Shown piece by piece: positions 1 through 10,681 of a DNA stretch of 64,000 nucleotides. Below the pieces are notes generated by a model. It worked only from the letters and a program-made list of their open reading frames with translations, searched no databases and was not told the origin of the DNA. The stretch comes from Zonotrichia leucophrys gambelii (lineage: Eukaryota; Chordata; Aves; Passeriformes; Passerellidae): NCBI RefSeq assembly GCF_028769735.1, contig NC_088173.1, positions 19,284,038 to 19,348,037 of the forward strand. The letters are read 5' to 3'. Numbering within the stretch: position 1 is the first letter of the stretch; each line of letters starts with the position of its first letter. The position numbers and the translations under genes were made by a program.

Positions 1-3000
1 CACCCCCTCTTCAGAATCTCTTTCTCTAAATATCTACACTTCAAAAACTGTCCAAATAGATACATGTGTGTGTATATATATGCATGCATGCATACATACC
101 CCTCAGCAAGTTAACTCTTAAGACATACATTCTTGGGATGAATTTCAAAATGTCTACAAAGCAATGATAACAAATAGAAGGACTTTAGTAAATCTATCTT
201 CCAAAGCACAGATCCTTTCAGCCTGAGTAATGGTTTACATGGCAAGACAGCCTGGCAGCAAACTTTCTTCAGCTGCTTTTGCAAATATTTTCCACCATAC
301 TTACATGCCCTTATCTGGATGCATTTAGCTCTAAAGATTTGTGTCCTTGGTAACGCATGAGCTTTCTGTCTTCTCTCAGGGATAATATAAAACAAAAAAA
401 AATCTGCCAATTCATTTATGTATTTGTATGTTCATTCTTTGCCCAAGGCAAATTTCAGATTTGCTGCATTAAGCTAGCAAGAGACAGCATATTTCAGGCT
501 ATTGACAGCATCAGTCTCGAGCACACAACCACCACCACAAATGTGCAGAGAAATGAACAGGCTCGAGAAGTAGGCTGCAACTCATATGGATTTTAAGCAC
601 CTCTGAAATACACATCACCTAAGCCAGTGGGGGCTTGGATCCAGGTGTAGATAGAAGCACAAATGTTTGAATTCTTTTGGTCAGAAAGGGTGCAATGAAA
701 TTGCCAAAACTGTCATCTTAATTCACACAGAGATTTTTGACAGCAAAGATTTTTGCAGCCTCGGCTTGGCTCCCCTTAGTTTTGAATATTTGCCCTGACA
801 TTTGTTTAGAATGAAAGCCAAACCAGCAGTACTTTTTATGTTTTAATTACACGGAGTGCATGCTGGATGCAATTCCCTCTTTTTTTATGTACCTTTTACA
901 GTGTAAACAAGGGCAACAGGCTGGCTGTTGTTATCCTTCCAAGAACAAATTTCTGTTTGCGGCCAATATGGCTTAGTTTCACAGAAATCCAAATTAATTC
1001 TCTGGTATTGAGGTAATGAACAGTAACTGGATTTTTTTTCCTTTAAAACGAAAGCCTTCCAAAAATACAGCTAATTCCTGCTCACTTCACACATTTTTAA
1101 CTTACTGTAAAAGCAAAGTTACTACAAGCACTGTAACAGGTCACAAACTTTGAAGCTGCAGCTGTATAATAAAATTGGTTTAATCTGATCTTGTCATACA
1201 TGCTGTGGAGGCCAGGAGCTTCAGCTGTGTCCAGTAATGTGATGTTACATGCATCTGAATTAAGGGAATGCCTGAAGACCAGACCTGACTAAGGGTGACT
1301 TCCTGCAAATGGAACAAATGTAACAAAAGTTCAATTATTTCTACCACCAGTGTTCTGAAACTGTGGTTGAAAAAAATAAATCATGTCTCAGCATTGGATA
1401 GGGTTAAGAAGAAATGAACAACATAAATTTCTGAATATCTTTGATCCCTCTTGATGTTTAGACAACAAAGAGTACAACTCACCTACAAAGTGCATGAGTG
1501 CTACCATTTTTTTTTTTCTCTAAAGCTTATATTTAAAAATGCATTTTTACTCATTGAAAGAAGAATTACTACTTTTTCATTCCCCTCTTCAGTTCCTTCC
1601 CCTCCTGAGCAAGCTATCTCTCTGCCTCATGCTGCACTGGTTACTGTAGCTACATAAGCACCATTTGCCTTTTAAAAGATGTGCATATATTTTGATATCA
1701 AATCAAAAATCAAATGCCTATTTTGTAATCTGAATTTCTGACTGTTAACAGCAGTATGCTGGAACTGATGGTAAGAAGAAATAACTAAAGCATCAACTGC
1801 TTTAGGTAGAAAAGGCTGGCACAATCCTCATAGTCCTGACATTTTTAGAAGAACAGGTAACTGTGAGAAGCATGCAAAGAAAAAGCTACACTGGACTGGG
1901 AAAAGGTGTCATATTCAAAATATCAACTAATTCCAGTTGATGTGGTGTTACTGGTTAAGGTCTCAGCAACTATCAAGCATTGTACCTGGCTTTTACATTC
2001 ACAAATGTTTTTGTGGCATTAAGATCTGTTTAAAATAAAGAAGTTATAAAATTAAGTCCCCTGAAAAGAAAAGCCTGCAGACCAAAACAAGCAAAGCCAT
2101 GCTGTGAACAGCCTCTCTGTCTTTTCAACAGGAAAATACATGTACTAATTATCTTAGTTAAGTTCACTGCCATCTTCAATATTCTTAAGTAGCTGTAAAT
2201 ACCATTTTGAAAAAGAACTGGATAATGCATATCTTGAAAATTAATATTTCCAGATGCAATGATTGTCAAGATACTGTTATTTTGGCTAATGTCTGAGTGT
2301 CTCCATGTTACCTCCTTGAGCTCTACTTCTGCACAGCTTTAATTGATTAGATCTGGGGCACAACCTGGATTTCTAAGTTCAAGTGGAACAAATATGCAAT
2401 CATCATATCTCAGAAAAGCTGATATGGATATGTATTTTATGATAAGCATGTGCAAAAATGAAGTCCCCAATATGAGCTGTTTCTTAGCACAACCAAAAGG
2501 AATTGGTCTAACATCACAGCTAAACCCCTCATGTGTTGGTATAATAGCCACAAGTACTGTCCAAGCTATGGGAAAAGAAAATTTTCAAGAAAATTTAAAC
2601 AAAAATTGTTTAGTGGACAGGAGCAATAGCTTAAAAAAATTGGAAGTTGAGAATGAATGCAAACCCTGATATTTTCTGGAACTTTTCCAGTTACAGCAAT
2701 ACTTGCCTTTAGATATGTTTTCCCAATATGTTATCTGGGAATATCTCCAGGTATGACTGAATAGGCAGCAAAGAGAGATGAAGTCTCTCTCTTTCTCATT
2801 AGCAAGGAAAACACCTTGACCTGTCTTCTCAGTTTGATGTTGGAGTTCTTAATCAAGGTACTTCCTTCTACGCATCATGATTTTCACATCAATCCTACTG
2901 TAGATAACCTCCATTTTTAAAAAGTTGTGACAAGCATAACTTACAGAAAGTCCCACCTACATAAGACAGCCATGCAGTTTACTCTAAAATGAAAGCTGCC

Positions 3001-4676
3001 TTTTGTGCTGGAAGAGTGTTGAAGGCTGTAAGATAAAAAGATAAAGAAGTGTATTTCTCCTCAGAGTGGTCACCGTCATTGCCAGTTGACTAAAGGAACA
3101 TGATAATTACTAAAATATTTGTTTCAATTCCATTTGAGACAGAATGCAATGGACAAATCACAGTACACAGCTGCAAGAACAGACCAGTAGCTCTGATTCA
3201 AAGAGAAAAATGTGAAATCTCTTTCTGATACTGCTTTTCTTATGATTCCCACATCATCTCCTTTATGATTTGGATTTAATGTTCTAAAGGTCACTGAGAC
3301 AGCAGTTAAATTTTGTGCAGAATGATAAAAGCAGCTTATTTAATTACCTTCTACAAGGTAATTGTACAAGGTTTTCCATTTTCCATCCTTTTCCAGAAAG
3401 TAGTAACTCAATATTCATGTTCTTTCACCAATTCTATACAGTCTTTTTTTTTCCTGTTTTTAACTAAGGCAGCATTACTGAAGATATCTACTTTAAGAAA
3501 AGGTCTCCTTTAGGGAAAATCATTAATTTTTAAAGTTGCCTTCAAAAGGATATATGTATAGCTAACAATATTTATTTTTACACTTAGAAAGAGATCCCAT
3601 TTCTCCAGGATAATTCCACATCCTTTATTGGCAGGTTTTATACTTTTTAAAAGCAAATATTCACTAAATAACTAGTCAACAAATCCTTCTCATGAGATTA
3701 TTTGTGCTTTCACAAATGCTCATGTAAACATATAATTTATGTGTTTAGCTAGAACTTTTAGGTATACTTATCTCTATTCCTTCACATGTAACTTTTTGAT
3801 TTTTTTCTAGGAACAGTGAAGATCAGTTTCTAGCTTCTACAAACTGTGAACTAACCCCCCTCTGTTGTATGTTTCTGTCACATTAACTCTCTCCCTGAAA
3901 GTGGTTTGTAACCAAAAGCTAATCTGAATACAACATATCCACCCACCCTGGAGTTTGCTTTAGGTAAAGAAGGAAAGAACTGAGATTTTTAAGAACAGTG
4001 TTCAACAAACTTACTCCAGCCAAGTTTTACCTCAGAAATTACTGACAAGTGCTCATAATTCCCTTAAGTACTTAATTAGCTATGCAGTTCCACCAGCACT
4101 TTTCTTCTGCTTAATAACACAATGCTCTAGCAAGACCTGAAGTCTACCAAATCTATTCCATTAATAAAAAAGGTTATTACCAAAGCTTGTTCAATTAACA
4201 CCACCATAGCCTCAACTTGAAAATACTGGTCACTATAAAGTGTGTACAGCTTACTGGAAAATTGAGATATAATTTATTCAAGGCAAACACTCACCATATT
4301 GTTGCAAATAAATGCTTAAAATATTTAAAGATTAATTAGTAGGTATTAATGTCCAAATAAAATGTAGTAAATTCACAAGCAGTTATTCCCATAATACACA
4401 CAAGACTGTAAGACCACATGCTATTAAAAAAAATCCAAAACAACCAAACCACAAACTCCATTCCAAACAAATTAACAATTCCCACTGCAATGTTTCCAAA
4501 GCTACCAAAATTTAACTGGAAAGAATATTCATTGGTTCAAACAAGTTTAGCTATGCAGTCACTTCACAGAATCTCAGGGTTCAAAACCAAGCAAAATGTT
4601 GAATCATTAGCATGGTATTTACTGTTCATGGGCCCACAGAATACCAGAACTGAAGAGAGGGTTAGAAATGCTTTTA
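1..4676. other. PALLD intron (downstream side), no gene seen
   Basis: AT-rich unique-looking sequence. Only the microsatellite at its start stands out. Short open frames here resemble no family I know. I looked for the palladin exon that should follow GVTPP (the KKASRTARIASDEE region) on the minus strand and did not find it. Confidence 0.75.
61..99. repeat. Compound TG/TA/TGCA microsatellite
   Basis: Runs of TG, TA, TGCA and TACA in succession. Simple repeat, no function visible. Confidence 0.9.
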
Positions 4677-7372
4677 CAGAAACACAGAATATTCTGAGTT
4701 GGAAAGGACCCACAAGAAAAACTGAATCCAACTCCTGATCACACACAGGACACCCCAAGAGTTACACTGTGTGCTTGAGAGCAATCCCAAATACTCCTTG
4801 AATCCTGTCAGCCTTGGTGCTGTTACCATTACTCTGAGGAGCCAGTTCGAGTGCCCAACCATCCTTTGGGTGTAGACCAAGTATCCAACCTAAACCTGCC
4901 CTGACTCAGCATCCAGCCATTCCCTCGGGTCCTGTCACCGGTCACCACAGAGCAGAGATCAGTGCCTGCCCCTCCTCTTTTCCTCACAAGGAAGCTGCAG
5001 ACTGCAGTGAGGTCTCCCCTGAGTTTCCTTTTCTCCAGGCTGAACAGACCAAGTGACCTCAGCCACTCCTCACACGGCTTCCCCTCAAGGCCCCTCACCA
5101 TCTTCATTGCCCTCTTCTTGACTCTCTTTAATGGCTTAATGTCTTTTTTGTATTGTGGTGTCCAAAACTGCACACAGGCCTTGAGGTGAGGCCACACAAG
5201 TGCAGAGCAGAGCAGGACAATCCCCTCCTCCTCCTTTTCTGGCTGGGGGTGCTGTGCCTGATGCCCACCAGTGCACAGTTGGCCCTCCTGGCTGCCAGGG
5301 CACAATGATTTTCCATCAATCACGACCCCCAGTCCCTTTCCAAAGAGCTGCTCTCAAGCCTCTCATTGCCCAGCCTTCTTGTATATCCAGAGGTGCCCTG
5401 TCCCAGGTGCAAAATCTAGCACTTGCCTTCATTAAACGTCACACAATGGGTCATTACTCAACCCTCTAATTTGTCAAGATCTCTCTGCAGGGCCTCTTTC
5501 CCCTCAAGGTAGTTGACAGTTCCCCCCAGTTTAGTATCACCAGCAAATCTACTTAGTATTCCTGTGAGTTCTGTATCTAAGTAATTTATGAAGAGCACTG
5601 GCCCTATGTTGGAGCCATGTGGAACCCCATTGGTGACTGCTTGCCAGCCTAATGTAACTCTGTTTACTGGAATTCTTTGTGCCTGACCCATGAGCCAGGT
5701 GAGCACCCATCATATGATGTGCTGATCCAGCTGAATGCTGGACATGTTGTCCAGAAGGACACCACGAAAGACAGTGTTGAGAGTTCAACCAAAGTCCAAA
5801 GAGATTACATGAACAGGCTTCCTTTGCTCAGCTAGGTGGGTTACCTTGTCATAAATGGAAATAATGCTAGTCAAACAGGGCTTTCCCCTGATGAAGCCAT
5901 TTGGCCAATGACTGCATTATCCTTCAGGTGTTTTTCAGTAACTCCAAGAGTAATCTTCTCCATTATTCTACCAGGCACTGAAATGAGACCAACAGACCTG
6001 TAGTTTCCTTCATGCTGTTCTTGAAAGCTGGGACAATATTAGCCAGCATCGAGTCAAGTGGCACCTCTCCAGATTCCCAAAACAGTTCAAAAAGACATTG
6101 AGAGAAGTCTTGTAATATCAGCCAGCTCTTTGAGGATTCCAGGATGAATCCCATCAGGCCCCATAGACTGACAGGGACCCAGCTGGAGCAGTGATTCCCT
6201 CACAAGTTCAGAGTTGACTCTGAGTTTATAATTCTCAGAATCCTCATCCTTCAGCTCAGGGCACTGAGAGCCCCATAGTCCATGACGTGCTGAAGACTGA
6301 AGAGAGCATTAACTCCCTCTGCCTTGTTTATGTCCCTGTTTGTATGGTGAATATACTCATAATTTAACAAGTCACTGTTATTTATGGACTGCCTTTTGCA
6401 ACTAGCATATTTTTTAAAGTTCTTTTTATTGTGCTACACAGTACAGACTGGCTTCAGCTCTAATTGCGCTTTTCCCTCACAATTTTCTCCCCATGGAAGA
6501 GAACAGCATCTCTGTAGTCCTCCCATGTCACCTTGCTTCTGCTGGTCAAACATTTACTTTTTTTTTGCCTTACCTCTAGAAGAAGATCCCTGCCTAGCCA
6601 AGTTGGCCTTCTGCCTCTCCCGCTTTTCCAACATTTTGGAATTGCCTGCTCCTGTGCCCATAGGAGGTGGTGCTTAAAAAGTCACCAGCATTGATGGACC
6701 CCAGCACCATCAAAAACATTTTCCCAGAGGACCTTACTCATTAGTTCCCTAAGAAGTCTGAAGTTTTAAATCTAATTGCTTTGTGGTTGCTGTGACCAAG
6801 ACAACCACCAATTTCCACTTCAGTCATAAGATTCTCCCTGTTAATGAGCAGCAGATCAAGGAGGACATCTTACTGAGTTGGCTCTCTTAGTGTCTGCACC
6901 ATGCAGTGATCATCCAGGTGTTTAAGAACCTTCTGGACCTGCTTGTATTAGCTGTATGGTATTCACTAACATTTGCCAAGTTGAAGTTCCCCGTAAGGAT
7001 AAGAGTGGTTAACTTAGAGATGTTCCTTAGTTCCTTAAAGAATAATTCATCAGCATCACCATTCTGGATAGGAGGTCTATAGTAAATTCCCATGATGACA
7101 TTTGCATTACTTGTTTGTCCCTTAATCCTTATCCAGAGGCTTTTGACCATGCCATTGCCAACTGTAGGCACCATTCATTCCAGACCCTCTATTACATACA
7201 GTGCCAACCTCCCTGTCTCTCCTGCCCTGCCTATCCCCCCTGAAGAGCCTGCAACCATCCTTCATGGCACACCAGTCCCAGGACTCATTGCATTATGCCA
7301 ATGATGTCATCTCTCTGGGACTGGGCCAAAGCTTTTAGCTCCTCTTGCTTTGTCTTGCATCTGCTTGAATAG
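4677..7372 (-). mobile_element. CR1 LINE, 5'-truncated, with decayed endonuclease and reverse transcriptase
   Basis: A chicken-repeat-1 type non-LTR retrotransposon in minus orientation, about 2.7 kb. From 5' to 3' on the minus strand it shows the start of the AP-like endonuclease (KQEELKALAQSQ...DIIGI near 7290-7360; CRLFRGDRQGRR near 7215-7250, in another frame), then KSLWIRIKG...GIYYRPP and LTGNFNL (7150-6990), the RT segments ANIVPAFKN (about 6040) and GVPHGSNIGPVLF (about 5610), FAGDTKLGG (about 5540), and a long C-terminal stretch ([17 protein letters not shown] to TSDRTRGNG-like and GRFRLD, 5180-4890). The 3' end carries GTCCTTTCCAACTCAGAATATTCTGTG, a typical avian CR1 terminus. Stops and frameshifts break ORF2, and the RT catalytic FADD is FAGD, so the copy is dead. 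The 5' end lacks ORF1 and the 5' UTR, as usual for LINE truncation. Confidence 0.93.
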
Positions 7373-9954
7373 ATTTCTCTTTTCAGCAGAATAAGTATGA
7401 TACATGCATAGGAAAGGAAATGACAAAAGAAAGCTAATGAAGGTTTGACTCCAAGAGGAGTAACAAAGACTATTGGCTTGTATACAGCCACAGAGAACTT
7501 TACCGGTGCTGCCTTTGACCACTTCCAAAAATAACTGCCTGCACCTGCAATGTTTATTACTTAAACTTTATTCTGCTCATACCACAACACAAAACTGAAA
7601 AAAAATATGCCTACCAAGTTCTGCTTTTGAGGAGCAGAGCTGTGGTTGTGCCAAGATTTAGCAATGACATTTATCTTTGAAGATAAATGGCTTGACTAGT
7701 ATTTCAGCTACTGAGCAAAACTTTGAATGCAACAATTTATTTCTTGCACCCAGTCTGTAAAGCACACTGTCAGGAAACAGCACCATAATTTTCAACCAAC
7801 AGATCTTGGACATCATGGCAAAATGGTGAGACCACAGGCCGAAGTTATGGAGTGTGTGAAGCTCAGAAACTATGTCTCGGATAGATAAATGTGCTGAAGA
7901 GGACTTGTGAGGATGGAGTAAAAGACAAAGGAAAAGAAGCAAAAAGTGAAAGGGGCCAAAAAAAGAATTGAGGCTACAGCACAAAGCAGAAGAGGCCTAA
8001 AGCTGAGGGGGAAATGGAGGCCAGGGGAAGAACTGCTCAGGAGTGGTATTAGAATTATGGGAAATAAAGTAATCTACTAAGCAAGACACACCAGACATTA
8101 ACCTACACAGTAACATGAAAAAGAAGAAGCCAGGGAAAAATTAGCATCAAAGATATATAACAATAGATTATGGCTTTTCTGCATCACACAGTACATATTT
8201 TACCATGTTTTAATGTTATAATTCAGATGACAAATGCTCACTGTGTATGTATATATACACACACACATATATATATATATATACACATAAATTATACACA
8301 CATACATTCAGTATAGTTAACACAATCCAGCTCCCATCTGGACTTTATTTCCCGAGGGAATGCAGGAAAACAGCCAACTACCTCATCCTCAGCTCAGACC
8401 CTGAGGTTGCTGCCTTGTTGGGGTGGGGGAAGGAGGAATATAGATAGACACACCATCATGTGCCTACCCAGACTAGATGCTGCACTTGGGGAAGTGAGGG
8501 GCATGGTGAAGGGCGAAGAATATTTGCAGAGTTGTTTCTCTGTCCAAAGGTCAAAGGGAATGAGGAAGAACATAACTAATGCTTCAAGAGAGAACATGTA
8601 TCCATAAGCACAGAGTAACAGGAAAAGAGGGACACAGCAGGGGCTCAAGCTGCTGCTATTACCCTCACAGCACACAGAGGTGAGCTCAAAAATGAATCCA
8701 GCCCTTGTCAGAGCTGTATAGCTGGACTAGAATCCTTTCTTGGAAAATCAAGGGTAATAACAGGCTTCAGTGGGCTGTGCTTACTGGTCAAGCTGTCAGT
8801 AAATTAATCATGCAATTTTCAGTGCTCAGTATCAAAAGTAAAACTCAGCCAGTGCAAAGGACACAGTAAGACAGAAAATCACAACTATGATGACTGCAAG
8901 GGAAAATTGCACTATTTATTAATTTTTCTCCTAAAAACATTTCATAGCCAGACTCCATAATGAGCTGTATGAAATAAATCAAGATAAAGAAATGCTTTTT
9001 AAAACAGATACATGACTTATTACTTAGATATATGTCCTCTTTCTTCTTTCTCTTCCTTTTCATATCTTGGATTGAAATAACAGAATTTCCCACTGCAACA
9101 GTATGTAGCTGAGCAAGTCACCTAGATACTGTAGATATGTTTAGACAAACTTCTGAACAAAGTTATAAATAAGCCTTGGATACAGCTATTCTCATTTTTG
9201 TTATTCAGCATGTCTCTTTGTTCTCTAAGGATGGAATTAGAGTCTAGTGCCAGTGGAAAGAAAAACTGATCTATGATGGGAGCTGACATGCTCCAAAATA
9301 CTATTTTGGCCTTTAGAGAAGACAAAAGGGGACAATAAGTGTGCGGAGTTGTAAGGCATAGGGATTCTGTTTGTTTTTATGCACTGCTATTTTAAATCCC
9401 TCCCTAAACACTTTCCCAAACTTCCTCAGAACAAAATCTCTAGCCAAAGCAAATGAACTGTTATGGCCACTTTGTTATCAGATGTATACTTTAACACCTT
9501 GTATTTTCAGTATCACAAAGCTATAGGGACTTCTGAAAGATATACTCTTTACTTGAAATTTCTCTGTCTGCAGATGTAATAGGAACAGAAACTGCAAATA
9601 TCACTGAATAAGTGGCTTTAAAAGAACTGGGCCATGAGAAGGGTTTTCTTGGATCTCCTTTCACTGCCCTGGGCCTGCAGAGCCTTTTGCTCCTGCTTTC
9701 ACATTTTCTCAAACTCCAGTTTAAGGCTTCAGCTTCTCATGTTTTGTGCTCCTACTGTAGGGCTCTTTCAGAATCTCACTTCTGTGAGGCTTAAAAAACT
9801 ATCTCACATCTCTAGCACAGAAGCACTTGAAATTTATTCACACATCTCTCCCTCTCAGATAACTGCTAACAGCAAAGGACCCTAGAAAAGTACAAATGAA
9901 GCAAGTGCAATAATCTTCATTACAATCTGCAGTACAGCAAGGAGCTCATCAGCT
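7373..9954. other. PALLD intron between the CR1 copy and the exon
   Basis: No gene. Holds the TG/TA microsatellite and a 108-codon minus-strand open frame (7658-7984) without recognisable similarity. Confidence 0.75.
8241..8306. repeat. TG/TA/CA compound microsatellite
   Basis: Alternating purine-pyrimidine tract of TGTATG, TATA, CACA, a (TA)n run of about 18 nt, then CACA again. Likely polymorphic. Confidence 0.93.
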
Positions 9955-9963
9955 GATACTTAC
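9955..9963 (-). other. PALLD: Splice donor of the palladin proline-rich exon
   Basis: The minus strand reads CC|GTAAGTATC, an excellent match to the donor consensus, directly after the codons for the conserved GVTP segment. Confidence 0.92.
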
Positions 9964-10656
9964 GGAGGCGTCACTCCTTTCGGGAGGCCTAATGCGTTGA
10001 CAGAAATGGGTGGTGGCTGGGATGGCAGCATGGAGCTGAGAAAAGCTGCTGGAGACTGGCTGGAATTAGGAAATCTTGGAGTTGGAGACAGGCTGTGGGA
10101 AGGTGAAGAAAGTGAAGGAAGAGGAGGGGGTGGAGGAGGTGGAAGTGGAAAGGAATCACACACTGGATATGTCGCTGTTGGACTAAAGACAGGTGGAGGT
10201 GGGGGTGGAGGGGATGGAGAAGAAGGAGACCAGGCATATTCCCCTTCTGGAGCAAACTGCTGAGAGAAGGGAGGAACTGGCACTCTCCCAAACTGTTTCT
10301 GAGAAGCAGTTGGAGACATAGGAGAAGGAAGGCTAGATGTGGATGACCCAGAAGATGGAGTCACATAACCTGAAGCAGGGCTGATGTTCTGGGCAGCAAT
10401 GAACTGCTTAGGCCGAGCATAGTTGAAGGAGCTGGAAGACTGCATGGTTGGGGAAGTATGAGAGTTAAGAATACTCATTGGCACAGGAGAGGTGGCAGAC
10501 TGGCTGGACTCAAGCTCCTGGAAGGAGGGGGGAGGAGGAAAGGAAGGAGAAGAGGGAGGGTGCTGATGATCGGGTTGCTGTTGGTGACGATACCACTGTC
10601 CACTTTCTTGTTCCAGACGAATTTGGTTCTGCAGCTGCTGTATTTTTTGGGGGTCC
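9964..10656 (-). CDS. PALLD: Palladin proline-rich internal exon (693 bp)
   Basis: Palladin is a cytoskeletal scaffold that bundles actin and recruits VASP/Ena, profilin, Eps8 and SH3 proteins to stress fibres, focal adhesions and Z-discs. The exon reads open on the minus strand for 230 whole codons plus split codons at both ends. Counting the Asp at 10653-10655 as residue 1, it shows an FPPPP motif (39-43, the EVH1-ligand type), a conserved NYARPKQFIAAQN block (78-90), a seven-proline run (149-155) and FPLPPPPPPPLP (169-180), and ends in ALGLPKGVTPP. This order matches vertebrate palladin upstream of its Ig domains. A pyrimidine tract and GCAG precede 10656, and CC|GTAAGTATC follows 9964, so both sites are canonical; if read through, the intron gives an immediate TAA. 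Both junctions leave two bases of a codon upstream, as in the mammalian protein as I remember it. The Ig domains and N-terminal exons lie outside the window. The family call is very secure; the exact isoform use is inferred. Confidence 0.96.
10476..10478 (-). other. PALLD: Candidate start codon of the short (90 kDa class) palladin isoform
   Basis: The in-frame Met codon begins MSILNSHTSPTMQ, at the place where the human 672-residue palladin isoform starts (MSALAS...). No other ATG lies in any minus-strand frame between the acceptor at 10656 and this codon, so it would be the first AUG contributed by this exon. The -3 base is C and +4 is A, a weak Kozak context. The next in-frame Met (10443-10445) has A at -3 and could be a leaky-scanning alternative. 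The isoform assignment rests on recalled human isoforms. Confidence 0.6.
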
Positions 10657-10681
10657 CTGCGGGAAGGAAAAATAGACAAAA
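10657..10681 (-). other. PALLD: Splice acceptor of the palladin proline-rich exon
   Basis: On the minus strand a T/C-rich tract runs into GCAG immediately before the first exon base at 10656. The first exon base completes a split codon, followed by GAC CCC CAA, matching the D-P-x-K-x-Q-Q-L-Q run of palladin. Confidence 0.9.

Noticed and set aside
4829..5323. A 164-codon minus-strand frame that could be taken for a host gene
   Set aside because: Its sequence is the C-terminal part of CR1 ORF2, in register with the rest of the LINE.
7658..7984. 108-codon minus-strand frame beyond the CR1 5' end
   Set aside because: No similarity to the LINE, to palladin or to any family I know, and no splice or promoter context; likely chance.
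1..9954. The next palladin exon (region encoding KKASRTARIASDEE)
   Set aside because: Searched by eye on the minus strand for its reverse-complement words and not found, so it probably lies left of the window; a small exon could still be missed.
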